A stretch of 64,000 bases of DNA from Sphingomonas leidyi (GCF_011761945.1 NZ_JAASQV010000001.1:930001-994000); one strand, 5' to 3'; shown: positions 38,401-45,673, counted from the stretch's first letter. Notes: generated from the letters alone by a model not told the origin. Program-made: numbers and translations.

Positions 38401-38653
38401 AGGGTGCCAGCACGCATTGCCATGGCACGCCGTCGCGGTCCTCGAACAGCGTGCGCAGGCTGTCGTGACGCTCGATCATGTCGGCCATGGCCGCGGTGAG
38501 CAGCGTGGCATCGGTGCCGGGCGGCAGCGGGATGGGAATGACGAGGTTATAGCCGCTGTCGGAGGGATCGAGCTGCTGTAGCAACCATAGCCGCTCTTGC
38601 GCGAAGGAAGCGCGCTCCTCGTCGATATAGATCCGTTCCGCCGTCATCGTCAT
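35441..38653 (-). CDS. Single-module nonribosomal peptide synthetase (C-A-T)
   Basis: Protein of 1070 residues. A condensation domain (about 10-440) has the active motif HHIIADG at 145-151. The adenylation domain (about 470-960) shows VIFTSGTTGLPKG, NLYGPTETTVHNSWY, MYRTGDIGRFRADG and the lysine motif NDKVDMR. The carrier domain DDFFDLGGHSLLA puts phosphopantetheine on Ser1013. No thioesterase, reductase or epimerase domain follows. Hand alignment gives specificity residues Asp-Val-Trp at 235/236/239 (Phe-like numbering), then roughly F-L-G-L-V-H. The first three resemble serine codes but the set matches nothing I know. GGAGGAGGG precedes ATG 38653, which overlaps the MetRS-like stop (ATGA). 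Confidence 0.94.
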   Translation of the reverse strand: MTMTAERIYIDEERASFAQERLWLLQQLDPSDSGYNLVIPIPLPPGTDATLLTAAMADMIERHDSLRTLFEDRDGVPWQCVLAPYTPAVTAHDFAELPSEAREEALAELIAGEIATPFDLAAAPPLRCRHADLGEAGTLAVIALHHIIADGWSMHLFARDLAEFCAAHVAGRAPVLPPLDYQYVHFSTWQRDQVERGAYAEQLDHWVRTLSEAPPVLDLPLDRPRTPQPEARGGTWVVHFPNALRNGLNQLARAENATLYMVLMAGYQALLSRLGGQHDIIVASPVGSRPRAEFDDIFGCFLNNVLVRGRPARTQSFREFLAATRVAVLDAFAHQDVPLEVVIEAVKPQRSRTHTPLFQTMLVLQNAPRTMAEATPESEPVDGPGLSLNAKFELSVALWESASGITAAFEYRSDLFDEATIAAMASAYRALLADAVARPDARLGSLALLDAPTQRTMLHDWNAVQLDYPDTATIHGLFEEQAARDPDAVAVIFEDLTLSYAALNRAANRIAHQLIALGAGPETCVPVVCEQSIEMIVALMGVLKTGAAYVPIDPTLPQKRIEYLIDSVAPKAVLTLERFAELAGDPGAPVIAIDGAHAAAGADIGNPEVAVSARTLAYVIFTSGTTGLPKGVEVEHRSVIHHLWGMREQYAVTSADRFLQKHPFNFDVSVWEFFLPLATGGSTVMVRPGGQRDLDYMIDRIVAEGVTIVCFLPSALTVLLEHPRIALLDASVRWMLCGAETMARDVPSRFFERLHARLHNLYGPTETTVHNSWYECLAGEQPAVIPIGRPMPGVRLYVLDPDLQPVPVGVPGEIHIGGASVARGYRNSPEISEARFVADPFTDGPDARMYRTGDIGRFRADGNIEFIGRRDRQFKIRGFRIELGEIAHALRQHEQVREALVIVREDMPGDLRIVAYVVASEAGLGEAALLDHAAQHLPRHMVPSAIVMMDSLPLTANDKVDMRVLPAPGRYQRDAGRAPEGPIETGLAAIWNSLLGSAVEGVEDDFFDLGGHSLLAARLVAHVRARLGRVLPVRAVFETPKLGAMAEAVAAAPIAEDDLSAMLRRPRRSL

Positions 38654-40467
38654 CGAGCCCTCCTCCGATTGGCACGCGGTGCGGGTTCGGTGCGCTCCGC
38701 AGGGGAAGGCGCTTCGGCCCTGGCCTCGGCGTTCGCTTCGATCGGTTCGCCTTCGGCCTCGGACGGAGCGGTTTCGATGTCGTCCGCGGGTGGTGCCGCT
38801 TCCGCTTCGGAAGTCGGTTCGGGCGGGGCCGGCTCGCTGCCGGGCCGCGCGGGCTCGAAATAGCCCGTGGTCGAGAGCGAGATCGCGGTGCCCGCCGTCG
38901 GCATCGCCGGCAGCAGCTCCCAGCGCGCCTCCGCCACCGCGCCGCGCTCGCCAAGGTCGCGCCACAAGCGATCGGCGAAGCCGGGCAGGATGGGCGCGGC
39001 GGCGAGCGCCAGGCTCCTGGCAAAGGCCAGCTCGACTGCCAGGGCGCCGGCCGCCTCGAGCGCCGAGGCAGGCTTTCCGTCGAACACCGCATGCTCGGCG
39101 CGGAAGCGGCGCGCGACGCGCACGATCTCGCTCAGCAGATGTGCGGCGCGACTGGGCGAGAAGCCCTGGACCGAGTAGCAGTGCGAAAGGTCGCCAAACA
39201 GGCTGGCGAGGCGGGCGAGGGCGAGCGGCGCACTGCGCGGCGCCGGCGCGAGCGGCACCATCCCGCCCGCCGCCTCGCAGCGCTTCGCAAGGTCCTTGAG
39301 CCAGTCGTCCCAGATGCCGATCAGCTCGTCGCGCCGCGTGGCCTCGAACTCGTCGAGCGTGAAGTTGGTCTGCTCGATCTCGGGCGCGACCCGCGCGAGA
39401 TGGAAGCGCAACGCATCGGCATCATGCTCGCGCAGGAACGCGCCGGCCCAAAGGGCGTGGCCGCGGCTGGTGGAGAATTTGCTTCCGTCGAGGCGGAAGA
39501 ATTCGTTGGTGATGAACCCGATCGGCGGGCGGAGCCGGGGATCGAAAGCCTGGAAGATGGCCGGGAACAGCACGACGTGGAAATAGATCGAGTCGAATCC
39601 GAAGCATTGGACGACATTGTCGAATCCCGTCCACGGCGTCTGCCAGCCGCCGGGGTTGCCCCTCGCCTCGGGCAGGAGGTCGGTAAGCGCCAGATAATGC
39701 GGGCCGAGCTCGAACCAGGCGGAGATGCGCTGATCGTCATAGCCGCTCGCGGGAACCGCGATGCCCCATTCGGCAGGCTGGGTGGCCGGCACGTCGGGCA
39801 GCGGCTGCGCCAGCATTTCGGCCACCAGGGCGCGGGCCCGCGGGTTCAGCCAGGCGCAGGCGAACGTAAACTCGGCGGCGCTGCGATAGCGCTCGAGCGG
39901 AAACCAGAGCTGGCGTAGCGGGCGGCGTTCGGGCGTGCCGCCGCAAGTGACGCAGGCAGGATCGATCAGATCCGCGCCTGCATTCGGTTTGCCGCAGGCC
40001 TCGCAGATCCCCCCGTCGCTCTCGGCATCGCAATGAGAGCAACGGCCACGCAGATGCGCTTCGAACGCGAAACGGTCGCAGGTGATGCAGAAGGGCTGAT
40101 CGGTGGTCCGCTCCTCCAGCGCGTCGCGGTCAAGCAGGGTGCGGAAGAAGCGCTCGATGAATCCCGAATAGCGCGGCGATTGCGCCGGAGAGGCGAACAG
40201 ATCGAGCGAGATGCCGGCGCTCGCCAACGACTCCCGAATTCGCGCGCCATTCTCCGCGGCTACGGTTGCAGGATCGCGCCCCTCCTGCTTGGCCATTCGC
40301 GCGACATAGCTTTGATGATCGTCACCGGCGGAGATGTAAGTCGCGCGTTCGCCGATCATTCGCAAATAGCGCGTCAGAATATCACCTGCGAGATAGGGGC
40401 CGGAAAGATGGCCGAGATGAAGGTCGCCATTAGGTGTTGGCGGACCCGCAGTAACAAGGTAGCTCAC
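38650..40467 (-). CDS. Methionyl-tRNA synthetase-like protein of a biosynthetic cluster
   Basis: Class-I synthetase paralogue of 605 residues. The HIGH box is HLGH (17-20, in PTPNGDLHLGHLSGPYL). Four Cys-X2-Cys pairs (127/130, 143/146, 155/158, 172/175) give a double zinc knuckle as in zinc-type MetRS. The KMSKS loop is altered to KFSTS (330-334). A helical region follows, and the last 70 residues are a Pro/Glu/Ala-rich disordered tail. Housekeeping MetRS would not be expected in an operon overlapping an NRPS. In hydrazine synthetases (Spb40, Tri28, PyrN) a MetRS-like domain esterifies an amino acid onto an N-hydroxylated diamine. GTG 40467 (GGGGG upstream) is preferred; ATG 40491 would add 8 residues. 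Confidence 0.87.
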   Translation of the reverse strand: MSYLVTAGPPTPNGDLHLGHLSGPYLAGDILTRYLRMIGERATYISAGDDHQSYVARMAKQEGRDPATVAAENGARIRESLASAGISLDLFASPAQSPRYSGFIERFFRTLLDRDALEERTTDQPFCITCDRFAFEAHLRGRCSHCDAESDGGICEACGKPNAGADLIDPACVTCGGTPERRPLRQLWFPLERYRSAAEFTFACAWLNPRARALVAEMLAQPLPDVPATQPAEWGIAVPASGYDDQRISAWFELGPHYLALTDLLPEARGNPGGWQTPWTGFDNVVQCFGFDSIYFHVVLFPAIFQAFDPRLRPPIGFITNEFFRLDGSKFSTSRGHALWAGAFLREHDADALRFHLARVAPEIEQTNFTLDEFEATRRDELIGIWDDWLKDLAKRCEAAGGMVPLAPAPRSAPLALARLASLFGDLSHCYSVQGFSPSRAAHLLSEIVRVARRFRAEHAVFDGKPASALEAAGALAVELAFARSLALAAAPILPGFADRLWRDLGERGAVAEARWELLPAMPTAGTAISLSTTGYFEPARPGSEPAPPEPTSEAEAAPPADDIETAPSEAEGEPIEANAEARAEAPSPAERTEPAPRANRRRAR

Positions 40468-40550
40468 GAGACACCCCCGATATATTGTCATGAAATATCG
40501 AACGGATTCGTCCGTGGGAGATTGCTCGAGATTTCTGCCTCAAGTTCCTC

Positions 40551-40940
40551 TCACGGAGATTTGATCGTGATTAAAGTTGTTGCTGCAAATCTATCAGAAT
40601 CAAATTTTTGTAAAAATGCTATTGTGTTCATTGTGGTGTGTTGTTCATCGACATCGATGAAATCTTTTTGAATCCAGAGATTTAATGCGTTCAAAAAATT
40701 GAAGGCAGCGCGCTGATGCGGTGGATTCATCCGCGATTTGAGATAGATGTTACGATGTTGAAGATGGCGACTCGTGATATATTTGAAGAATTCTACCGTA
40801 GGAGAGGTATAAAATAGAGCGCGACTCCATAACGATTCCTCGGAAAGTAACGAATTTCCATGGGCAGGGATCATGGCCATGGCAAGGTCGTGATTATGTC
40901 GAGCGCCGTCGGAAGGAGTACTGGCATCCCCGTTGCCCAT
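40551..40940 (-). CDS. Unknown small protein in AT-rich DNA, first gene of the cluster?
   Basis: Unrecognised 129-residue protein whose stop lies 60-85 bases before the MetRS-like start, on the same strand. Its codons are strikingly AT-rich (AAA, TTT, ATA, TTA and AGA are used), unlike every neighbour, yet the frame stays open through DNA where chance stops would be frequent. The middle part is rich in aromatic and basic residues (VEFFKYITSRHLQHRNIYL) and the end reads TMNTIAFLQKFDSDRF. No signal peptide, membrane helix or known motif was found. ATG 40940 is assumed; GTG 40979 and ATG codons near 40878 are alternatives, none with a good ribosome site. It may be a recently acquired gene or a decayed one. 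Confidence 0.5.
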   Translation of the reverse strand: MGNGDASTPSDGARHNHDLAMAMIPAHGNSLLSEESLWSRALFYTSPTVEFFKYITSRHLQHRNIYLKSRMNPPHQRAAFNFLNALNLWIQKDFIDVDEQHTTMNTIAFLQKFDSDRFAATTLITIKSP

Positions 40941-41130
40941 GTCGACGCGGGGAGTTTGTCCGCTCCATGTTGTCACCACGGCATTCGATCGAGTGAGCCT
41001 CGTCGAGAGTGGGGCTATACTTGACGGGGTGATGAAACGAGTAGGCTCGTGGTTTCCTCCATTGTGGAGGCTGGCTGCGCGAAGCCTGGATCAGGCCGCC
41101 GGGCCGGGAGCGCTGTCTCGTATCGCCGTC
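40941..41130. other. Gap upstream of the biosynthetic operon
   Basis: No gene recognised. This 190-base stretch must contain the promoter if transcription starts before the small AT-rich gene. A GAGCCT ... AGGCTC inverted pair (40995-41000 and 41043-41048) spans it. No Fur-like dyad was seen. Confidence 0.4.
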
Positions 41131-41520
41131 TCAGGTTGCCAAAGGCCCCACCGCCACGACCAGCCCGCAACAGAGGAGAAGCGCGGCGACGGGCGTCATG
41201 AGCCGGCGTTCGGCCCGGCTCGGCGAGATCCGGTTCAGCGCCAGCGCGAGCGCGAGATAGAAGACTGTCGCCCAGGCGAAGCCAGCCGACCAGGCGCTGG
41301 GCAGAATTGCGATCAGACCGGCTCTGTCGAGGATGACGAGTGCAAGCGCCCCATAGATCAGGATCGCCATCCCGCTGCCGAATCTAAGGCGCGCGGGGAG
41401 TATCCGATACTGCCCGCCCCAGGCGAAGCGACCCAGCGGCACGCCGGCGATGAGGCAGAGCTGGAATATCGTGAGGCCAGCCAGAAGGCCGCAGAAGAGA
41501 GAGGCCGCGACGAGCATCAT
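41131..41520 (-). CDS. Hypothetical four-helix membrane protein
   Basis: Protein of 129 residues with about four hydrophobic helices: MLVAASLFCGLLAGLTIF, MAILIYGALALVILDRAG, FAWATVFYLALALALN and a last VAALLLCCGLVVAVG. Between helices are short basic loops (QYRILPARLRFGSG). Such small polytopic proteins are common and of unknown role. ATG 41520 is chosen so that the chain starts at the first helix; an in-frame extension to 41673 has a non-typical Arg-rich leader. It follows the two-component operon in the same direction after a 474-base gap, and may be its target. Confidence 0.6.
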   Translation of the reverse strand: MMLVAASLFCGLLAGLTIFQLCLIAGVPLGRFAWGGQYRILPARLRFGSGMAILIYGALALVILDRAGLIAILPSAWSAGFAWATVFYLALALALNRISPSRAERRLMTPVAALLLCCGLVVAVGPLAT

Positions 41521-41994
41521 GATCAGGAGATGTTGCAGCGAAGATGAGGCAAGGGCGGGTCTCCCTGCCAAGCGCCTGCCGCAATATCCGGCGGTGCCGC
41601 CCGGAAATTGGTCAAGTGTTTCGATCCGCGGAAGGTGCGTGGTCCGGCACTTCCTCTTCCGTGTCGATCGCATATTGCAATCGCGCGGCTGCGACGGGAT
41701 CGCCGTACCGATCGAGCAGCGCCAATGCCATTCGCATCAGTGAAAGTGCCACCGCACGGCTACGCTCTCCTTCGCTCACGACTTTGCACCATGATCCACA
41801 CGGCGTTCTGTGGCCGATCTCTTCATGCGATCATGAAACCCCGCATCGCCCCGTCCATGCGCTGATCTAGGCCGCGAATGCTGCGGTTTTGAGAAAATTG
41901 TACGATTATTTGTACGAATTGTCGCGATACTCGATTTCGGCAACATGGGGCGGCTTTCCGCGAGCCTCTGTCCAAGGAGGCCAGGGCCTGCGGA
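41521..41994. other. Gap of 474 bases, no gene recognised
   Basis: Lies between the kinase stop and the small membrane protein. Part of it (about 41880-41945) is AT-rich and contains the direct repeats described separately. The rest shows only low-quality open frames without ribosome sites. Confidence 0.5.
41898..41927. promoter_or_regulatory. Direct repeats TTGTACGA, possible response-regulator site
   Basis: TTGTACGA occurs at 41898 and again at 41910 (12-base period), and a weaker TTGTCGCGA follows at 41919. Tandem direct repeats about one helical turn apart are how OmpR-family regulators bind. The position suits control of the minus-strand membrane-protein gene by the adjacent BaeR-like regulator. 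Confidence 0.4.
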
Positions 41995-43188
41995 TCAGGC
42001 CGTATCGGGCGCGATGCCTGCCGGCAGGCGCAAGGTGAAGATCGCGCCGCCGCCATCATGGTTCGCCAATGTCGCGGTTCCATCATGCGCCTCGGCAATG
42101 GCGCGAACGACCGAAAGGCCGAGGCCGCTGCCCCCGCTGTGCCGCGCGCGCGATGTTTCGGCGCGCCAGAACCGGTCGAAGGCCTTGTCCATGGCCTCCT
42201 CCGGCAGCCCGGGGCCGTGATCGACGATCTCGAGCACCGCCCAGCCGCCATGCCGTGCGGTGCTGATGCGTAGCGGACCGCTTCCGGCGGCATAACGCTG
42301 CGCATTCGAAAGGACCGCTCCGATCATCTGGCGGATCCGGGCGGCGTCGGCGACGACAGCGGTCGGCCGAAGGAGAAGCACCGGCTCCAATCCCGCCGCC
42401 TCCAGATCGGGCCGGATCAGGGCGATGACCCGCTCCACCTCCAGGGCGAGGTCGATATGGTCGGGATTCAGGATCATGCGGTCCGATTTGGCCAGGTTGA
42501 TGGTCTGGAGATCGTCCACCAGCTGCCCCAGCCCTTCCACCTGCAGCAGCAGGGACCGCATCTCTTCCTCTTCGCGCGCGAATATCCCGTCGATGGTCCC
42601 CTGGATGCGCCCGCGCAGGATGGTGAGCGGCGTGCGCAATTCATGGGCGATCGCAGCCGTGCTTTCCGCGAGCTCCCGCTCCGCGCGCTGCAGCGATTGC
42701 GCCATGGCGTTGAAGTCGTCGATGAGCTGCGCTTCCTCCACCGAGGCCCAGCGCACCAGCGGCGCCCGCGCCGACAAGTCGCCATCGGCCAGGCGCCGGG
42801 CGCTGAACGCGACGTCGTTCAGGGCGCGTGCCAGCTTGGCCAGGAAGATGCTGCCGAGGACGAAATCGCATATCGCGACGAACAGGAGGCAGATCAGCAG
42901 CGCGGTATTGCCGCGTTGATTGACCGTGTCCGTCAGTTCGTCCAGCTCCTTGATGACCTTGTCGATTCCGTTGAAATCGGGCACCCGGCCGGCCTCCAGC
43001 GCGGCGAGGGCGCGCTGGGCGGCAGGCGATGCGTTCTCCTTGATCAGGCGCTCTTCGTTGCTGGTCCATAGCGTCATCGCCACGAAGATCAGCACGCAAT
43101 TGGTGATGACGATCACGACCAGCGCCGTCGCCAGCTGGCGCGCGATGGGCCAGCGGCGGCGCAGGCGGGCGCGCAACGCGGCGATCAT
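41995..43188 (-). CDS. Sensor histidine kinase (BaeS/EnvZ-like)
   Basis: Inner-membrane kinase of 397 residues. Two transmembrane helices (about residues 20-42 and 95-118) enclose a short periplasmic loop of roughly 50 residues. Then follow a HAMP domain, the H-box AIAHELRTPLT (His182) and an HATPase domain (VDHGPGLPEEAMDK, GGSGLGLSVVRAIAEAHDG). The signal is unknown; the small sensor loop suggests a membrane or small-ligand cue. The start ATG 43188 overlaps the stop of the upstream regulator gene, so the pair is co-translated. Confidence 0.93.
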   Translation of the reverse strand: MIAALRARLRRRWPIARQLATALVVIVITNCVLIFVAMTLWTSNEERLIKENASPAAQRALAALEAGRVPDFNGIDKVIKELDELTDTVNQRGNTALLICLLFVAICDFVLGSIFLAKLARALNDVAFSARRLADGDLSARAPLVRWASVEEAQLIDDFNAMAQSLQRAERELAESTAAIAHELRTPLTILRGRIQGTIDGIFAREEEEMRSLLLQVEGLGQLVDDLQTINLAKSDRMILNPDHIDLALEVERVIALIRPDLEAAGLEPVLLLRPTAVVADAARIRQMIGAVLSNAQRYAAGSGPLRISTARHGGWAVLEIVDHGPGLPEEAMDKAFDRFWRAETSRARHSGGSGLGLSVVRAIAEAHDGTATLANHDGGGAIFTLRLPAGIAPDTA

Positions 43189-43877
43189 GATGCCGCCAGC
43201 CGATAGCCGACGCCGCGCACCACGACGCAGAGACCGGTCATGCCGGCCCGGTCGAGCTTGCGGCGAAGGTTGCTGATATGGCTGTCCACGGTCCGTTCGA
43301 GCGCATTCCCCTCGGGCAGGCAGGCATCGACCAGTTCGGCGCGGTCGAACACGCGGCGCGGCGCCCGGAGCATGTGCGAGAGCAACCGATACTCGGTCAG
43401 CGTCAGGTCGAGCGGGATCGTGGCCGCATCGTTCAATACCGCCGCGGTATAGCTCAAGGTATCGAGCTGCAGCGCGCCGAACCGGATCAGCGATTGATCG
43501 GCGCCCGCACCGGCCGAGCGGCGCAGCACGGCCTTTACCCGCGCGACCACCTCAAGCGGATTGAACGGTTTCACGACATAGTCGTCGGCACCGATCCGCA
43601 GCGCGGAAAGCTTGTCAAGGTCCTCCGCCCGCGCAGTCGTCATGATGACCGGAGTCATGCCGCGCGCGCGGAGATCGGCCAGCACCGAAAAGCCGTCCCG
43701 TTTCGGCAGGCCGACGTCGAGCAGGACGAGATCGGGCTTCAGCGACTGGTGATGGATCAGCGCGACCTCTCCGTCCTGGGCGGTCACGGTCCGGTATCCC
43801 TCGCGCTCCAGATAGGAACACAGGATACGGGCAATCTGGGGTTCGTCCTCGACGATGAGGATCAGGGCATTTTCCAC
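43185..43877 (-). CDS. OmpR-family response regulator (BaeR-like)
   Basis: Response regulator of 230 residues. The receiver domain has the acidic pair IVEDEP and the phospho-acceptor Asp54 (LVLLDVGLP), with Lys in DDYVVKPFNP. A C-terminal winged helix ends SHISNLRRKLDRAGM ... VRGVGYRLAAS. Start is GTG 43877. It is the first gene of the pair with the kinase at 41995. A palindromic motif lies 18 bases before its start and is duplicated before the divergent hydrolase gene, suggesting shared control. Confidence 0.94.
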   Translation of the reverse strand: MENALILIVEDEPQIARILCSYLEREGYRTVTAQDGEVALIHHQSLKPDLVLLDVGLPKRDGFSVLADLRARGMTPVIMTTARAEDLDKLSALRIGADDYVVKPFNPLEVVARVKAVLRRSAGAGADQSLIRFGALQLDTLSYTAAVLNDAATIPLDLTLTEYRLLSHMLRAPRRVFDRAELVDACLPEGNALERTVDSHISNLRRKLDRAGMTGLCVVVRGVGYRLAAS

Positions 43878-43894
43878 GATATTCTGCCTAATGA

Positions 43895-43911
43895 AGGATG
43901 TCCGCCATCCT
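43895..43911. promoter_or_regulatory. Palindrome AGGATG-N5-CATCCT, copy 1
   Basis: AGGATG and CATCCT separated by TCCGC, within ATGAAGGATG...CCATCCTG, 18 bases before the response-regulator start. A second copy with shorter spacer lies at 44445. Shared flanks suggest duplication or a common binding protein. Confidence 0.4.
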
Positions 43912-44444
43912 GTGACCTGGTTATTCGGGGCGCGTGAAGATCATGTGGAGAAATGATGGAGGCGGTGGCCGGTTGCGGACGCGGCCCCTCGGAACCGCAT
44001 CCGCGTGCCGGCAACCAGCCGCAGATCGTCGCGGCCGCCCCGTCCGATAGCGCCGGTTGCGCCAAGCGGGAAGGCCGCTGGCCCGCATCGATAGCGATCC
44101 CGGTCCGCCCGCCGCTCCATGCGCGATCGATCGGAGCGGCGGCGAACCGCCCCGCGTCACCACGGTGACGACCCGATCGTTCCAACCTGCAGTCTCGCCT
44201 TCATTGCGCGTTCTCCGTGAGAGCATGGGAGCGGTGCCGGGCGATCGTGCAGGCCGCGGCTAGAGGGTGTGGAGACCTTGTGCAGGCGCGGGCCTTCGTG
44301 CCGGCTGGCAATCCGTCCGGCGGATCGAGGCCGCGGACGGGTTGTGCCTCGCGCGCGCGATGGATCGTCGGAGAGGGGAGGGCGGCGCGCGGTCGCGCCT
44401 TCGCATTCGCTTCGCAGAGGCTCCACGCATTCTCCACGCAATGA

Positions 44445-44458
44445 AGGATGACCATCCT
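44445..44458. promoter_or_regulatory. Palindrome AGGATG-N2-CATCCT, copy 2
   Basis: AGGATG-AC-CATCCT with the same left flank ATGA as copy 1, located 64 bases before the serine-hydrolase start. Spacer length differs from copy 1 (2 versus 5), which weakens a common-operator reading. Confidence 0.35.
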
Positions 44459-44521
44459 GAGAGGCGGCGACTCGCCGCGCGACCGTTTCGGCGGATCGCC
44501 TTCACGATCAGGAAAGCTGCC

Positions 44522-45601
44522 ATGTCATCGTCCTCCCAGCCGGCCCCCGCATCGTCGCAGCCGATGACGGCGAGGCTGGATCTGTTCCGCGATGCCTTTG
44601 ATTTGCCCGCGGCGGCGTGCGCCGTTTTCGATGCGGGTGGCGAAGTCGTCACCGCGGTGCGCGGCATCCGTCAGCTCGGCGGGACGGCCGCGACGATCGA
44701 GGACCTTTGGCATTATGGTTCGATCGGCAAATCCATGACCAGCCTGATGATCGCGCGTCTGGTCGAGGCGGGCGTGCTGCGCTGGGACATGACGGTGGGC
44801 GAGGGCCTGGCCGCAATGCCCGATGCGCGGGCCGGTGCGCTCCAGGACGTCACGCTGCTGGACCTCCTCGCGCATCGTGCCGGCCTGCCCGCCGATCCGT
44901 CGCGGCCGGGACTGGTGCGATATCTGCTTCTCGGCGGCGATCCCGGGCGGACGTCCGCCCGGCTGCTCGGCAACGCGCTGCGCGCATCGCGGCCGCAGCG
45001 CGACGGCGATTTCCAATATTCCAATCTCGGCTATGGCCTGGCCGGAGCGATCGCCATGGCCGCGACCGGCGAGGATTATCGCACCCTGATGCGCAGATAT
45101 GTGCTGGATCCGCTCGAATTGCGTGGCGCGGGATTCGACCGGCCCCCGCAGGACGGTTCGCAGCCGGTCGAGCACCGGCACGCGCTATGGGGCGAAAAAT
45201 GGGTGGCGCTGAAGCCGGGCAAGCGGGCCGTCGACGATCTGGATATCGTCCGTCCGTCCGGCGACGTCCATGGGCGGATCGTCGATCTCGCGCGGTACGG
45301 TGCGGCGCATCTGCGCCTGCTTGCCGATCCGGCCGCGCAGGCGGGGGTGCTGGGAACGCTCTATCGCCCGGTCGGCTGCGACCCCGAGCCGGGGGTCGAC
45401 TGGAACTATGCGCTCGGATGGTGCGTCGAGCGGCCGACGGATGGGCGGCTGCTGCTATGGCATGCCGGCTCCACGGGCAGCTGCTTCGCCTATCTTGCGC
45501 TCGATCCGGGCGGGTCCTGCGGCTTCGCCTTCGCCACCAATGCCTTTTCCCCCACCTGGGACGAGGGCTTCATGACCCGGCTGCGGGCGGTGTGGCTTTG
45601 A
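44522..45601 (+). CDS. Beta-lactamase-family serine hydrolase
   Basis: Class-C-like serine hydrolase of 359 residues. The nucleophile motif is SIGK (in YGSIGKSMTS), the Tyr motif YSN appears in FQYSNLGYG, and the third motif is HAGSTG in place of KTG, the pattern of esterase/D-aminopeptidase members rather than true beta-lactamases. No signal peptide is evident, so a cytoplasmic esterase or peptidase role is more likely than resistance. AGGAAAG precedes ATG 44522 by 5 bases. It lies between a two-component system and a siderophore-type receptor, without overlap to either. Confidence 0.85.
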   Translation: MSSSSQPAPASSQPMTARLDLFRDAFDLPAAACAVFDAGGEVVTAVRGIRQLGGTAATIEDLWHYGSIGKSMTSLMIARLVEAGVLRWDMTVGEGLAAMPDARAGALQDVTLLDLLAHRAGLPADPSRPGLVRYLLLGGDPGRTSARLLGNALRASRPQRDGDFQYSNLGYGLAGAIAMAATGEDYRTLMRRYVLDPLELRGAGFDRPPQDGSQPVEHRHALWGEKWVALKPGKRAVDDLDIVRPSGDVHGRIVDLARYGAAHLRLLADPAAQAGVLGTLYRPVGCDPEPGVDWNYALGWCVERPTDGRLLLWHAGSTGSCFAYLALDPGGSCGFAFATNAFSPTWDEGFMTRLRAVWL

Positions 45602-45673
45602 GGTCGGCCGGCGCGCGGCCCTGCGGCACCCGGTAACGCGGGGGCCCCGCTCCGGCATTTGCAGATTTGCAAT

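Larger units (their letters stand above)
43878..44521. other. Divergent intergenic region of 644 bases
   Basis: Separates the response-regulator gene (minus) from the serine hydrolase (plus). Several open frames exist on both strands but none has a ribosome site or recognisable protein. The only structure I can support is a duplicated palindrome, one copy near each end. Confidence 0.5.

Noticed and set aside
27456..40491. Ordinary hydroxamate siderophore cluster
   Set aside because: An N-hydroxylase, NRPS, PPTase and aminotransferase fit this label, but there is no N-acyl or N-formyl transferase, no siderophore exporter or esterase in the operon, and it would leave the MetRS-like protein, cupin fusion and DAO-type oxidase unexplained. 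It is kept as the main alternative, not the preferred reading.
38650..40491. Housekeeping methionyl-tRNA synthetase
   Set aside because: The KMSKS loop is altered to KFSTS, the C-terminal tail is low complexity, and the gene overlaps an NRPS gene. A genome must have a normal metG, which is not in this window.
44522..45601. Beta-lactamase resistance gene
   Set aside because: No signal peptide and HAG replaces the KTG motif, which is more typical of esterase-type family members.
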